64,000 nt of DNA from NCBI RefSeq assembly GCF_000495915.1, contig NZ_AOFQ01000057.1:44015-108014 (forward strand). Reading direction: 5' to 3'. Under the pieces are notes generated by a model. It had not been told where the DNA came from. It worked only from the letters and a program-made list of their open reading frames with translations, and made no database searches. This document shows positions 21,223-30,639 of this stretch, one piece after another (position 1 is the first letter of the stretch; every line of letters begins with the position of its first letter). The stretch is from Stutzerimonas chloritidismutans AW-1 (GTDB taxonomy: Bacteria; Pseudomonadota; Gammaproteobacteria; Pseudomonadales; Pseudomonadaceae). The position numbers and the translations under genes are program-made.

Positions 21223-22170
21223 TTGAGCCAGACTACGCCTGCCGTGCGCACCTTCCAAGACCTGATCCTCGCCCTGCAAAGCTACTGGGCCGAGCAGGGT
21301 TGCGTGGTCCTGCAGCCCTATGACATGGAAATGGGCGCCGGTACGTTCCACACCGCCACCTTCCTGCGCGCCATCGGTCCCGAGACCTGGAACGCCGCCT
21401 ATGTTCAGCCTTCGCGCCGCCCGGCCGATGGCCGCTATGGCGAGAACCCCAACCGCCTGCAGCACTACTACCAGTTCCAGGTGGTGCTCAAGCCCAACCC
21501 GGACAACATCCAGGACCTATACCTGGAGTCGCTGCGCCGCATCGGCGTCGACACCTCGGTGCACGACGTACGCTTCGTCGAGGACAACTGGGAATCGCCG
21601 ACCCTCGGTGCTTGGGGCCTGGGCTGGGAAGTCTGGCTCAACGGCATGGAAGTCACTCAGTTCACCTACTTCCAGCAGGTCGGCGGCGTCGAGTGCTATC
21701 CGGTCACCGGCGAGATCACCTACGGTCTCGAGCGCCTGGCCATGTACCTACAGGGCGTCGACTCGGTCTACGACCTGATCTGGGCCGATGGTCCGTTCGG
21801 CACCGTGACCTACGGCGATGTGTTCCACCAGAACGAGGTGGAGCAGTCGACCTACAACTTCGAGCACGCCAACGTGCCGAAGCTGTTCGAACTCTTCGAT
21901 TTCTACGAGAGCGAGGCCAACCGTTTGATGGCTGCCGAGCTGCCGCTGCCGGCCTACGAAATGGTGGTCAAGGCGTCGCACACCTTCAACCTGCTCGATG
22001 CCCGCCGTGCCATTTCGGTCACCGCGCGCCAACAGTACATCCTGCGCGTGCGCAGCCTGGCCCGCTCGATCGCCCAGAGCTACCTGCTGGCCCGGGCCAA
22101 ACTCGGCTTCCCCATGGCCACCCCCGAACTGCGTGACGAAGTGCTGGCCAAGCTGGAGGCTGCAGAATGA
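21223..22170 (+). CDS. glyQ: glycyl-tRNA synthetase alpha subunit
   Basis: GlyQ is the catalytic subunit of the alpha2beta2 glycyl-tRNA synthetase. The 315-residue protein shows [20 protein letters not shown] and [20 protein letters not shown] near the N-terminus and the class II core further on. The start is a TTG giving (M)[19 protein letters not shown] lies at good spacing upstream, homologues begin at this point, and no ATG fits. The stop overlaps the glyS start by four bases. Confidence 0.96.
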   Translation: MSQTTPAVRTFQDLILALQSYWAEQGCVVLQPYDMEMGAGTFHTATFLRAIGPETWNAAYVQPSRRPADGRYGENPNRLQHYYQFQVVLKPNPDNIQDLYLESLRRIGVDTSVHDVRFVEDNWESPTLGAWGLGWEVWLNGMEVTQFTYFQQVGGVECYPVTGEITYGLERLAMYLQGVDSVYDLIWADGPFGTVTYGDVFHQNEVEQSTYNFEHANVPKLFELFDFYESEANRLMAAELPLPAYEMVVKASHTFNLLDARRAISVTARQQYILRVRSLARSIAQSYLLARAKLGFPMATPELRDEVLAKLEAAE

Positions 22171-24221
22171 GTGCACTGGATTTTCTCGTCGAACTGGGTA
22201 CCGAAGAACTGCCACCGAAGGCGCTCGCCAAGCTGGCCGAAGCTTTCTGCACCGGTATCGAGAAGGGCTTGAAGGACGCCGGCCTGGACTTCGTGAAAGC
22301 ACAGGCCTACGCCGCGCCGCGCCGCCTGGCGGTGCTGGTCGAGCAGCTGGCGACTCAGCAGCCTGATCGCAGCATCAACCTCGACGGCCCACCGATGCAG
22401 GCCGCCTTCGACGCCGACGGTGAGCCGACTCAAGCTGCCCTGGGCTTTGCCCGCAAGTGTGGCGTCGACCTTGCCGAGATCGATCGCAGCGGGCCGAAGC
22501 TCAAGTTCAGCCGTACCATCGAGGGCCAGCCGGCCACCCAGCTGCTGCCAGGCATCGTCGAGGCCTCGCTGAACGATCTGCCGATCCCGAAGCGCATGCG
22601 CTGGGCCGCACGCAAGGAAGAATTCGTCCGTCCGACCCAGTGGCTGGTGATGCTCTTCGGCGAGCATGTGATCGATTGCGAGATACTCGCCCAGCGTGCC
22701 GGGCGCGAATCCCGCGGCCACCGCTTCCACAGCCCGGGCCAGGTGCATATTTCCAAGCCTTCCAGCTATCTGGAAGACCTGCGTGGCGCCCATGTGATCG
22801 CCGACTTCGCCGAGCGCCGCGAGCTGATCGCCAAGCGCGTCGAGCAGCTGGCTGCCGAGCAGAACGGTACGGCCATCGTGCCGCCGGCGCTGCTCGATGA
22901 GGTCACCGCCCTGGTGGAGTGGCCGGTGCCGCTGGTCTGCTCGTTCGAGGAGCGTTTCCTCGAGGTGCCGCAGGAGGCGCTCATCTCCACCATGCAGGAC
23001 AACCAAAAGTATTTCTGCCTGCTGGATACCAACGGCAAACTGCTGCCACGCTTCATCACCGTGGCCAATATCGAATCGAAGGACCCGGCGCAGATCGTCT
23101 CCGGCAACGAGAAGGTCGTGCGTCCGCGTCTGACCGACGCCGAGTTCTTCTTCAAGCAGGACAAGAAGCAGCCGCTGGAACGCTTCAACGATCGTCTGAA
23201 GAACGTGGTGTTCCAGGCCCAGCTCGGCACCGTGTACGACAAAGCCGAGCGTGTCTCGCGTCTGGCCGGGCTGATCGCCGAGCGCACCGGCGGCGACAAG
23301 GCGCGCGCCATGCGTGCCGGCCTGCTGAGCAAGGCCGACCTGGCCACCGAGATGGTTGGCGAGTTTCCGGAAATGCAGGGCGTTGCCGGTTACTACTACG
23401 CGCTCAACGACGGCGAGCCGGAAGACGTGGCGCTGGCGCTGAACGAGCAGTACATGCCGCGCGGTGCCGGCGGCGAGCTGCCGAGCACACTCACTGGCGC
23501 AGCTGTGGCCGTGGCGGACAAGCTCGATACCCTGGTCGGGATCTTCGGCATCGGCATGCTGCCGACCGGCTCCAAGGACCCCTACGCCCTGCGCCGCGCC
23601 GCCCTTGGCGTGCTGCGCATCCTCATCGAGAAGCAGCTGGACCTGAATCTGGTCGAGGCAGTGAACTTCGCCATCGACCAGTTCGGTACGCAGGTCAAGT
23701 CGGCCGGCCTCGCCGATCAGGTCCTGGAGTTCATCTTCGATCGCCTGCGTGCGCGCTACGAGGACGAAGGCGTCGACGTCGCTGCCTACCTCTCGGTGCG
23801 TGCCGTGCAGCCTGGTTCGGCGCTGGACTTCGACCAGCGCGTGCAGGCCGTGCAGGCGTTCCGCACATTGCCGGAAGCGGCGTCCCTGGCTGCCGCCAAC
23901 AAGCGTGTCTCCAACCTGCTGAGCAAGTTCGATGCGAAGCTGCCGGAAGCGGTAGAGCCACGCTGGTTCGACAACGCCACCGAGTTCTCGCTGTACTCGG
24001 CGATTCAGCAGGCCGAGCAGGCGGTACAACCGTTGGCCGCCGCGCGTCAGTACCGCGAGGCGCTGGAGCGTTTGGCGCACCTGCGTGGCCCGGTGGATGC
24101 CTTCTTCGAGGCGGTGCTGGTAAATGCCGAAGACGCTTCGGTACGTGCCAATCGTTATGCCTTGCTGGCCCGGCTGAGAGGACTGTTCCTTGGCGTTGCC
24201 GATATTTCCGCACTTGGCTAA
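22167..24221 (+). CDS. glyS: glycyl-tRNA synthetase beta subunit
   Basis: GlyS (684 residues) binds tRNA-Gly and is needed for aminoacylation by GlyQ. It begins [19 protein letters not shown], a signature of bacterial GlyS, and contains HD-like and DALR anticodon-binding regions toward the C-terminus ([18 protein letters not shown] near 640). Length is the family norm. It is coupled to glyQ by a four-base overlap and followed by gmhB within five bases. Confidence 0.97.
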   Translation: MSALDFLVELGTEELPPKALAKLAEAFCTGIEKGLKDAGLDFVKAQAYAAPRRLAVLVEQLATQQPDRSINLDGPPMQAAFDADGEPTQAALGFARKCGVDLAEIDRSGPKLKFSRTIEGQPATQLLPGIVEASLNDLPIPKRMRWAARKEEFVRPTQWLVMLFGEHVIDCEILAQRAGRESRGHRFHSPGQVHISKPSSYLEDLRGAHVIADFAERRELIAKRVEQLAAEQNGTAIVPPALLDEVTALVEWPVPLVCSFEERFLEVPQEALISTMQDNQKYFCLLDTNGKLLPRFITVANIESKDPAQIVSGNEKVVRPRLTDAEFFFKQDKKQPLERFNDRLKNVVFQAQLGTVYDKAERVSRLAGLIAERTGGDKARAMRAGLLSKADLATEMVGEFPEMQGVAGYYYALNDGEPEDVALALNEQYMPRGAGGELPSTLTGAAVAVADKLDTLVGIFGIGMLPTGSKDPYALRRAALGVLRILIEKQLDLNLVEAVNFAIDQFGTQVKSAGLADQVLEFIFDRLRARYEDEGVDVAAYLSVRAVQPGSALDFDQRVQAVQAFRTLPEAASLAAANKRVSNLLSKFDAKLPEAVEPRWFDNATEFSLYSAIQQAEQAVQPLAAARQYREALERLAHLRGPVDAFFEAVLVNAEDASVRANRYALLARLRGLFLGVADISALG

Positions 24222-24225
24222 GCCC

Positions 24226-24768
24226 GTGAAGCTGATCGTGCTGGACCGCGATGGGGTAATCAACGAGGACTCCGACGAGTACGTGAAGTCGCTGGAGGAG
24301 TGGATCCCCATTCCCGGGTCGCTGGAAGCCATCGCGCGGCTGTGCAAAGCCGGCTGGACGGTGGCGGTTGCCACCAACCAGTCCGGTGTCGCGCGCGGCA
24401 AGTTCGACCTCAGCACCCTCGGTGACATGCATTTCAAGATGCAGCAGCTGGTGATGGAGCAGGGCGGACGTATCGACCTGATCGTGCACTGCCCGCACGG
24501 CCCGGACGACGGCTGCAACTGCCGCAAGCCGAAGCCTGGAATGTTCCGCAGCATCGCCGAGCATTTCGGCCTGGCGGACCTGAAGGGCGTACCGGTGGTA
24601 GGCGACAGTCACCGCGATCTACACGCCGGCATGCTGCTCGGCGGCGTGCCTTATCTGGTCAGGACCGGCAAAGGCCTGCGCACCCTGGAGGGTACTCTGC
24701 CGCCGGGCACTCGGGTCTTCGATGACCTTGCCGCTGTTGTCGATCATCTACTCGAGAGTTCTCGATGA
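24226..24768 (+). CDS. gmhB: D-glycero-beta-D-manno-heptose-1,7-bisphosphate 7-phosphatase
   Basis: This is a HAD-family phosphatase of 180 residues acting in ADP-heptose synthesis for LPS. HAD motif I is LDRDGVINEDSDEY, motif II is ATNQSG, and the zinc loop is HCPHGPDDGCNCRKPKPGM. The start is taken as GTG (VKLIVLDRDG), four bases after the glyS stop, because the family begins right before motif I; a TTG 36 bases upstream inside glyS is the alternative. It overlaps plsC by four bases. Confidence 0.92.
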   Translation: MKLIVLDRDGVINEDSDEYVKSLEEWIPIPGSLEAIARLCKAGWTVAVATNQSGVARGKFDLSTLGDMHFKMQQLVMEQGGRIDLIVHCPHGPDDGCNCRKPKPGMFRSIAEHFGLADLKGVPVVGDSHRDLHAGMLLGGVPYLVRTGKGLRTLEGTLPPGTRVFDDLAAVVDHLLESSR

Positions 24769-25514
24769 GCCTCCTGTTACCCGTTCGTATCGCCCTGTTC
24801 TACTTCATGCTGGCGTTCACCGCGTTCGCCTGGTGCCTGGTGAGCCTGGTGTTCGCCCCGTTCATGGCGTTCCGCGCGCGCTATCGCTTCGTGGTACAGA
24901 ACTGGTGTCGCTGCGCCGTGTGGTTGGGCAAGACGCTGGTTGGCCTGCGCTACGAGGTGCATGGCGCCGAGAATGTGCCGGCGCGTCCCTGCGTGATCCT
25001 GGCCAAGCACCAGAGCACCTGGGAAACCTTCTTTCTCTCGGCCTATTTCGAGCCGCTGACTCAGGTGCTCAAGCGTGAGTTGTTGCGGGTGCCGTTCTTC
25101 GGCTGGGGGGTCATGCTGCTCAAGCCGATCGCCATTGATCGCGACAACCCCAAGGCGGCGCTGCGCCAGGTCGCCAAGCAGGGTCACGAGCGTCTGGAGC
25201 AGGGCGCCTGGGTGCTGATATTCCCGGAAGGCACCCGCGTACCAGTGGGTGAGCAGGGCAAGTTCTCCCGCAGCGGCGCGGCCCTGGCAGTCAACGCCGG
25301 TCTGCCAGTGCTGCCCATCGCGCACAACGCCGGCATGTTCTGGCCGAAGGCCGGTTGGGGCAAGCGTCCCGGCACTATCCAGGTGGTGATCGGCCCGGCC
25401 ATGTTCGCCGACAGCGAAAGCCCGCGGGCCATCGCCGAGCTCAATCAACGCGCCGAAGATTGGATCAACGCGCAAGTCAGCCAGCTCGAAGCTCAGGGTC
25501 GCCCGACCCTCTGA
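24765..25514 (+). CDS. plsC: 1-acyl-sn-glycerol-3-phosphate acyltransferase
   Basis: PlsC makes phosphatidic acid from lysophosphatidate at the inner membrane. The 249-residue protein has an N-terminal membrane helix (LFYFMLAFTAFAWCLVSLVF), an HX4E motif (KHQSTWETFF, in place of the common HX4D) and FPEGTRVPVGEQG for phosphate binding. It is the last gene of the glyQ-glyS-gmhB-plsC run. A weak stem (25522-25552) follows without a clear T-run. Confidence 0.92.
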   Translation: MSLLLPVRIALFYFMLAFTAFAWCLVSLVFAPFMAFRARYRFVVQNWCRCAVWLGKTLVGLRYEVHGAENVPARPCVILAKHQSTWETFFLSAYFEPLTQVLKRELLRVPFFGWGVMLLKPIAIDRDNPKAALRQVAKQGHERLEQGAWVLIFPEGTRVPVGEQGKFSRSGAALAVNAGLPVLPIAHNAGMFWPKAGWGKRPGTIQVVIGPAMFADSESPRAIAELNQRAEDWINAQVSQLEAQGRPTL

Positions 25515-25566
25515 TCACTACGCTGAGGCAGGGCAGGGACGCGCGCCTCAGCTTCACGAGTCCCCT

Positions 25567-26946
25567 ATGCAGCAAATACCCAACCACCAGCTGGTCGCCG
25601 AATGGCTGCGCCTGCTGGACGGCTATCCTGCCGAAGCGGCTATCGCACTGCAGGCCGTTGCCGAAGAAAAGAGCGCCGAGCTGGCCGAGCATTTCTATTC
25701 CCAGATGCTTGCCGATCCCCATTCGGCCAGCTTCCTGTCCCACGATCAGGTGAAGAACCGCCTCGGCAAATCGATGCAGAAGTGGATCGTCACGGTATGT
25801 TCGTCGACGGCCCATAGCGACCTCGACGCCGTCATAGACCTGCAGCGCAAGGTCGGCGACATCCACGCCCGCATCGAGATTCCGGTCAGCCTGGTGCTGC
25901 GCGGCTCCCGCTCGCTCAAGGGCCGCCTGCGCCAGTTGCTGGAACAGCGCGATCTCGCCGAGCCAGTGCGACGCAAAGCGGCACGCATGGGTTCCGACCT
26001 GATCGACCTGGCGGTGGAGATCATCTGCTTCGCCTATTCCCAGTCTCACGATCGCAACTCCCGCGCCGAGGAGGCCTATCGGCTGTTCTCCGTCTCGCAG
26101 AACATCGGCGTCGAAAAAGAGCGACAGCGCGCGGCACTGCTCGATTGGGAGAATCAGCTGATGTTCGACCTGGCGATCGGCAACCTGACCGGCGCGCTGC
26201 CGCAACTGGCGGGTTCCGAGTTCGGCCTGTGGTTCCGCCACAAGGCCTCCCACGCGTTCCAGGGTTCGCCGGAAAGCGCCAGTATCCTCGACTATATCGA
26301 GCGCATCGATCAGGAGCTCAAAGCCATTGGCGGGCTGCAGGACGCCAGTGCGCGGCTGGGCAAGCTGCATCAGATCCGCGAACAGACCCGCTCGATCAAG
26401 TTTTTGCTCGACAGCCTGTTCGAACAGGCCAACGACCTGGAGGCCGGCCGAGACGTGCTGACGCGGCTACTCAACCGCAAGTTCCTGCCGGTGGTGATGG
26501 CCAAGGAAGTGCTTTACGCGCGCCAGTCGAACAACACCTTCGGCGTGCTCGCCATCGATGTCGACCACTTCAAGCGCATCAACGACACCCATGGCCATGA
26601 CGGCGGTGACCAGATTCTGCAGCAGGTCGGTGCGCTGCTGGCCAGCAACACCCGCGGTGGCGACTATGCGTTCCGCCTGGGCGGCGAAGAGTTCCTGCTG
26701 GTACTAGTGGACATAGATGCCAACAAGGCGTTTGCCGCGGCAGAGAAGTTGCGCGAGCGCATCGCCCGTGAGCAGTTCCGTCTATCCAATGGAGCAGTTC
26801 TGCAGGTCACCGTCAGCATCGGTATGGCAGTGCATGACGGCCATCCGGATTACGAACGTCTGCTGCAACAAGCCGATCAGGCGCTGTATCAGGCAAAACA
26901 CGAAGGGCGCAATCGCTGCGTGCTTCACAGTCCGACGCTCGCCTAG
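25567..26946 (+). CDS. globin-coupled diguanylate cyclase (DosC-like)
   Basis: This is a 459-residue protein, close to E. coli DosC/YddV (460). Residues 1-155 resemble a globin-coupled sensor: Tyr44 in FYSQML matches the distal Tyr of DosC, and His100 in GDIHARIEIP matches its proximal heme His. A middle helical region (about 160-300) follows. The C-terminal GGDEF domain has the active site GGEEF and an I-site RGGD exactly five residues before it, so product inhibition by c-di-GMP is likely. It would make c-di-GMP in response to O2 bound at heme; sensing of O2 is inferred from the family. Confidence 0.88.
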   Translation: MQQIPNHQLVAEWLRLLDGYPAEAAIALQAVAEEKSAELAEHFYSQMLADPHSASFLSHDQVKNRLGKSMQKWIVTVCSSTAHSDLDAVIDLQRKVGDIHARIEIPVSLVLRGSRSLKGRLRQLLEQRDLAEPVRRKAARMGSDLIDLAVEIICFAYSQSHDRNSRAEEAYRLFSVSQNIGVEKERQRAALLDWENQLMFDLAIGNLTGALPQLAGSEFGLWFRHKASHAFQGSPESASILDYIERIDQELKAIGGLQDASARLGKLHQIREQTRSIKFLLDSLFEQANDLEAGRDVLTRLLNRKFLPVVMAKEVLYARQSNNTFGVLAIDVDHFKRINDTHGHDGGDQILQQVGALLASNTRGGDYAFRLGGEEFLLVLVDIDANKAFAAAEKLRERIAREQFRLSNGAVLQVTVSIGMAVHDGHPDYERLLQQADQALYQAKHEGRNRCVLHSPTLA

Positions 26947-26965
26947 CAAACGGCACGCAATGAAA

Positions 26966-26995
26966 AAGGGGAGCAACCTCGCGGCTGCTCCCCTT
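26966..26995. terminator. bidirectional terminator between diguanylate cyclase gene and ahpF
   Basis: AAGGGGAGCA and TGCTCCCCTT form a 10-bp stem with A-rich sequence on the left and TTCTTTATT on the right, so it can serve both convergent genes. Confidence 0.85.
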
Positions 26996-27012
26996 CTTTA
27001 TTGCGCTTCGAT

Positions 27013-28575
27013 TCAGGCCGGCGCGGACGACCGGATCAGGTGATCGAAGGCGCTCAGCGAGGCCTTGGCGCCTTCGCCGACGGCGATCACGATCTGCTTG
27101 TACGGCACCGTGGTCACGTCGCCGGCAGCAAACACACCGGGGATGCTGGTCTGGCCCTTGGCGTCGACGATGATCTCGCCGAAGCGTGACAGCTCCAGGG
27201 TGCCCTTGAGCCATTCGCTGTTGGGCAGCAGGCCGATCTGCACGAAGATGCCTTCCAGCTCGACGTTGTGCAGCTCGTCGTTAGTGCGGTCCTTGTAGAC
27301 CAGGCCGGTGACCTTTTGGCCGTCGCCCTTGACCTCGGTGGTCTGCGCCATCTTCAGCACGCGGACGTTGGGCAGGCTGTTGAGCTTGCGCTGCAGCACC
27401 GCGTCGGCACGCAGTTCCTCGCCGAACTCGAGCAGGGTCACGTGAGCGACGATGCCGGCCAGGTCGATGGCCGCTTCCACGCCGGAGTTACCGCCACCGA
27501 TCACTGCCACGCGCTTGCCCTTGAACAGCGGGCCGTCGCAGTGCGGGCAGTAGGCGACGCCACGGCCGCGGTATTCCTGCTCGCCGGGCACGTTCATTTC
27601 GCGCCAGCGCGCGCCGGTGGCGAGGATCAGGGTCTTGGCCTTGAGCTCGCCGCCGTTCTCGAACTGCACGCGATGCAGGCCGTCGTCGCCGGCCGGGATC
27701 AGCTGGCTGGCGCGCTGCAGGTTCATGATGTCGACCTCGTACTCGCGCACGTGCTCTTCCAGCGCGCGGGCCAGTTTCGGGCCTTCGGTTTCCTTCACCG
27801 AGATGAAGTTCTCGATGGCCATGGTGTCGAGCACCTGACCGCCGAAGCGCTCGGCGGCGACACCGGTGCGGATGCCCTTGCGCGCCGCGTAGATGGCCGC
27901 TGCGGCGCCGGCCGGGCCACCGCCGACCACCAACACGTCGAAGGCGTCCTTGGCCTTGAGCTTCTCGGCGTCACGGGCGCTGGAGCCGGTATCGAGCTTG
28001 GCGAGGATCTCTTCCTCACTCATGCGACCCTGGGTGAACAGCTCGCCGTTGAGGTAGATGCTCGGCACCGACATGATCTGACGGGCTTCGACTTCGTCCT
28101 GGAACAGTGCGCCGTCGATGGCGACGTGCTTGATGTTCGGGTTGAGCACGGCCATCAGGTTCAGCGCCTGGACCACGTCCGGGCAGTTCTGGCAAGACAG
28201 CGAGAAGTAGGTTTCGAAGCTGTAGTCGCCATCCAGCGCCTTGATCTGCTCGATCACCTCCGGCGCCGTCTTCGACGGGTGGCCGCCGACCTGCAGCAGG
28301 GCCAGCACCAGCGAGGTGAATTCGTGGCCCATGGGGATGCCGGCAAAACGCAGGCTGATGTTGCCGCCGATGCGATTGAGCGAGAACGACGGCTTGCGTG
28401 CATCGTCACCGTCGGTCTTGAGGGTGATCTTGTCGCTGAGGCCGGCGATGTCCTGCAGCAGGCTCAGCATTTCCCGGGATTTCTCGCCGTCATCGAGGGA
28501 CGCGACGATCTCGAAGGGCTGGGTGACCTTCTCCAGGTAGGCTTTCAACTGGGTCTTGAGATTGGTGTCCAACAT
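27013..28575 (-). CDS. ahpF: alkyl hydroperoxide reductase subunit F
   Basis: AhpF (520 residues) passes electrons from NADH to the peroxiredoxin AhpC. Two thioredoxin-like folds at the N-terminus carry the Cxx[11 protein letters not shown] (near residue 130). The thioredoxin-reductase-like part has FAD motif [19 protein letters not shown], active CxxC in [10 protein letters not shown], and NADH motif [13 protein letters not shown]. Its usual partner ahpC is not upstream: instead there is a terminator pointing toward ahpF, then insertion-sequence debris. A start 69 bases further upstream is open, but homologues begin at MLDTNL. Confidence 0.96.
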   Translation of the reverse strand: MLDTNLKTQLKAYLEKVTQPFEIVASLDDGEKSREMLSLLQDIAGLSDKITLKTDGDDARKPSFSLNRIGGNISLRFAGIPMGHEFTSLVLALLQVGGHPSKTAPEVIEQIKALDGDYSFETYFSLSCQNCPDVVQALNLMAVLNPNIKHVAIDGALFQDEVEARQIMSVPSIYLNGELFTQGRMSEEEILAKLDTGSSARDAEKLKAKDAFDVLVVGGGPAGAAAAIYAARKGIRTGVAAERFGGQVLDTMAIENFISVKETEGPKLARALEEHVREYEVDIMNLQRASQLIPAGDDGLHRVQFENGGELKAKTLILATGARWREMNVPGEQEYRGRGVAYCPHCDGPLFKGKRVAVIGGGNSGVEAAIDLAGIVAHVTLLEFGEELRADAVLQRKLNSLPNVRVLKMAQTTEVKGDGQKVTGLVYKDRTNDELHNVELEGIFVQIGLLPNSEWLKGTLELSRFGEIIVDAKGQTSIPGVFAAGDVTTVPYKQIVIAVGEGAKASLSAFDHLIRSSAPA

Positions 28576-28712
28576 TGGCAACTGTCCTCGTGAACTATGG
28601 TGGCCCGGAGGGCTCGGTAAGGTGATGAACCTCGAATGAGGCAACCTTACGCCGGAAGGGGTCTATTTCGAAATTGATTAAAACAGTCAGTTCGATTTAG
28701 ACAACCTATCCC

Positions 28713-28747
28713 TAAAAACAAAAACCCCGACCTTGTGAGTCGGGGTT
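28713..28747 (-). terminator. orphan rho-independent terminator reading toward ahpF
   Basis: On the minus strand AACCCCGAC and GTCGGGGTT pair across a seven-base loop and are followed by TTTGTTTTT. It should end a leftward transcript coming from the right, but no leftward gene is intact there now. In many pseudomonads ahpC lies upstream of ahpF; this may be its terminator, left behind. Confidence 0.8.
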
Positions 28748-28783
28748 GTGTTTTGTTGCCTTGGTCTGGAACGGCGGCGAATG

Positions 28784-28812
28784 TCGACGGGCAACAAACC
28801 TGTCATTCACCA
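28784..28812 (+). repeat. 29-bp direct repeat, left copy
   Basis: It begins TCGACGGGCAACAAA and ends ATTCACCA. It matches the copy at 30699-30727 at 25 of 29 positions with no gaps. The two copies bracket the insertion-sequence-rich scar. Confidence 0.7.
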
Positions 28813-28871
28813 CACAGTAAAATCAATGACTTACGCGCGAAATGGGCACGATTATTGGCATGATTGAGCCA

Positions 28872-28921
28872 GATAAAGTGGCATTTTTCGTCGAAATGAC
28901 CGGAATAAATGGCATTTTCCG
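28872..28921. repeat. paired short repeats resembling an IS21-family end
   Basis: Two copies of TAAA(G)TGGCATTTTYCG occur 31 bases apart in the same direction, separated by TCGAAATGACCGGAA. IS21-family elements carry several such short repeats within their ends. A broken istA lies 2 kb to the right, so this may be one end of a decayed element. No matching inverted copy was found to the right. Confidence 0.35.
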
Positions 28922-29230
28922 TAAGCCCTCACAGGAGAGCACTACAAACCAAGGTAACCGCCACCTGGCGCGGGTCGGTATGGATTGACACCGTGTCAAT
29001 GAAACTCAGCTTAGGGAGGACGGCAAATTGATGGAAGCCCCGTCCGTCGAGGGCTTCAGGCCTATCGTCCCTTGGCCTTCACCCCAAAGATGGGACAGTC
29101 GCACGCCGCTAAAGCTTGAGGCATGCCCAGGCACCTGACTATGGATGACTGATACGGCTAGCTGTATCCCTGGCTCTCGAATCATCTACAGCGCTCAGCG
29201 ATTCAAGCTGAAGTGGCCTCAGCCAATAGG

Positions 29231-29408
29231 TCAGGCCACTGAAGTGACAAATCGTCTCTTGTACCGAATCTGAGGGTGATGGTTGACTCGCTTCATCTCG
29301 AAAAGATCGATGGCCGCAAAAAGGTCTACCAGCCTTGGATAGCCGTAGTTCCGGGCATCGAACGATGCCTGATTACCAATCCGACTACCCACTGTCGCTA
29401 GAGAAGCC
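29231..29408 (-). pseudogene. C-terminal remnant of a LOTUS/OST-HTH-type protein
   Basis: On the minus strand an open frame reads out of the insertion sequence into about 58 residues containing LATVGSRIGNQASFDARNYG, then YPRLVDLFAAIDLFEMKR, then a basic tail and stop. The FDxRNYGYxKLxDL pattern is typical of the C-terminal OST-HTH/LOTUS domain of bacterial NYN-nuclease proteins. The N-terminal part is missing: the IS3-family element adjoins it, and no matching sequence is found beyond that element. It is therefore a fragment, not a working gene. Confidence 0.6.
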
Positions 29409-29470
29409 TGAATCGCCCCTAGTTTCGTAGACACCTCCAGACCTCATAATATGGCCTATTAGGAGGTGCC

Positions 29471-29749
29471 ATGAGCAACCCGCGTTATCCCGAAGAATTC
29501 AAAATCGAAGCAGTCAAACAGGTGACCGAACGAGGTCTGCCAGTGGCTGAGGTCGCTGCTCGTTTGGGCATGTCGACCCACAGCCTGTATGCCTGGGTTA
29601 AACGCTACAGCAAGCCTCAAGAGCAGCGCGCGCAAGAGGACGATCAACACGCTGAACTACGCCGTCTGCGTGCTGAACTCAAGCGCGTGACTGAAGAGCG
29701 AGACATCCTAAAAAAGGCCGCCGCGTACTTTGCCAAGGAGTGCGGCTGA
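29471..29749 (+). CDS. IS3-family transposase OrfA
   Basis: This is a 92-residue helix-turn-helix protein (YPEEFKIEAVKQVTERGLPV, then EVAARLGMSTHSLYAWVKRY) with a C-terminal leucine-rich coiled coil (ELRRLRAELKRVTEERDIL). It binds the element ends and, by frameshifting, forms the N-terminus of the OrfAB transposase. AGGAGGTG precedes the ATG. Confidence 0.92.
   Translation: MSNPRYPEEFKIEAVKQVTERGLPVAEVAARLGMSTHSLYAWVKRYSKPQEQRAQEDDQHAELRRLRAELKRVTEERDILKKAAAYFAKECG
29710..29716 (+). promoter_or_regulatory. programmed -1 frameshift heptamer
   Basis: A_AAA_AAG lies near the end of orfA in the zero frame, and the -1 frame is open from here through orfB. This is the standard IS3-family slip site for making the OrfAB fusion. 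Confidence 0.85.
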
Positions 29750-30621
29750 AGTACGCTTTCATCAACCGGCTATCCGCTGACTATTCGGTTCGCCGCCTGT
29801 GCCTAACGCTGAAAGTACATGCCAGCGGTTACTACGCGTGGCTGGCTGAACCGAAGTCGGCACGAGCCAAGGATGATCAACGCCTGCTTGGACTGATCAA
29901 GCACGCGTGGCTAGAGAGCGGCGGTGTGTACGGCTACCGCAAAATCCACGACGACCTGCGTGAGCTTGGAGAAGCATGCGGCAAACATCGTGTTGCTCGA
30001 CTGATGCGCTTGGAAGGGCTGCGCTCACAGACAGGGTATCGTCGTCGACCGGGCCGCTATGGTGGTAAGCCTCCAGCGGCCTCACCGAATCATCTGGAGC
30101 GCCGATTCAATGTCACCGAACCCAACAAGGTCTGGGTAACGGACATCACCTACATCCGCACCTATGAGGGCTGGTTGTATTTGGCGGTGGTGCTCGATCT
30201 GTTCTCGCGACAGGTAATCGGTTGGTCAATGAAACCGCAGATGACCAGCGATCTGGCTATTGATGCGTTGCTGATGGCAGTTTGGCGGCGTAAGCCAAAG
30301 CAGGAGGTGATGATTCACTCAGATCAGGGGAGCCAGTTCAGCAGCGGCGACTGGCAGAGCTTCCTGAAAGCCAACAACTTACTTGGCAGTATGAGTCGGC
30401 GCGGCAATTGCCATGACAACGCAGTAGCGGAAAGCTTTTTCCAGCTGCTGAAGCGGGAACGGATCAGGCGAAAAATCTATAGCACCAGGCAAGACGCACG
30501 CGCTGATGTGTTCGACTACATCGAGATGTTTTACAACCCAAAACGCCGACACGGTTTCAACAACCAGCTGTCACCGGTAGAGTTTGAGAAGCGACATTTA
30601 CTGAGCCTGGAAAGTGTCTAA
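29740..30621 (+). CDS. IS3-family transposase OrfB (DDE domain)
   Basis: The 293-residue catalytic part is a retroviral-integrase-type DDE enzyme. An HTH_21-like N-terminal region (GVYGYRKIHDDLRELG) is followed by the DDE triad: Asp in NKVWVTDITYI, Asp in VMIHSDQGSQFSS, and Glu in DNAVAESFFQLLKRE. The frame is intact to the stop, so the element could still be active. It is expressed mainly as the OrfAB fusion through the upstream slip site. Confidence 0.92.
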   Translation: MRLKYAFINRLSADYSVRRLCLTLKVHASGYYAWLAEPKSARAKDDQRLLGLIKHAWLESGGVYGYRKIHDDLRELGEACGKHRVARLMRLEGLRSQTGYRRRPGRYGGKPPAASPNHLERRFNVTEPNKVWVTDITYIRTYEGWLYLAVVLDLFSRQVIGWSMKPQMTSDLAIDALLMAVWRRKPKQEVMIHSDQGSQFSSGDWQSFLKANNLLGSMSRRGNCHDNAVAESFFQLLKRERIRRKIYSTRQDARADVFDYIEMFYNPKRRHGFNNQLSPVEFEKRHLLSLESV

Positions 30622-30639
30622 GAAATCCGGGGCGATTCA

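Larger units (their letters stand above)
28576..29230. other. gene-free scar region upstream of ahpF
   Basis: No intact gene is seen. The ahpF promoter must lie at the left end. Further right are a terminator (28713-28747), one copy of a 29-bp direct repeat, an IS21-end-like pair of short repeats near 28872-28921, and a hairpin-like stretch around 29035-29062 (GAAGCCCCGTCC.. to GGGCTTC). The base composition is less GC-rich than the neighbouring genes. Confidence 0.6.
29409..30639 (+). mobile_element. IS3-family insertion sequence (1,231 bp)
   Basis: The ends are inverted repeats: TGAATCGCCCCTAGTTTCGT at the left, and TGAATCGCCCCGGATTTCTT reading inward from the right, both then followed by AGACAC. 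It holds two overlapping frames (orfA, orfB) joined by a -1 slip site. No 3-5 bp target duplication is visible (GCC at the left flank, CAT at the right), which suggests that a flank was rearranged after insertion. The ends and protein type resemble the IS51-like branch of the IS3 family. Confidence 0.88.

Noticed and set aside
22080..24554. An 824-codon open frame antisense to glyS and gmhB
   Set aside because: It is a shadow of the GC-rich third-codon positions of glyS; there is no ribosome site or recognisable domain, and the glyS frame is fully supported.
25003..25035. PlsC acyltransferase motif HX4E instead of HX4D, as a sign of a defective enzyme
   Set aside because: As I recall, pseudomonad relatives at this locus also carry HQSTWE, and the FPEGTR motif is intact, so this looks like a normal family variant.
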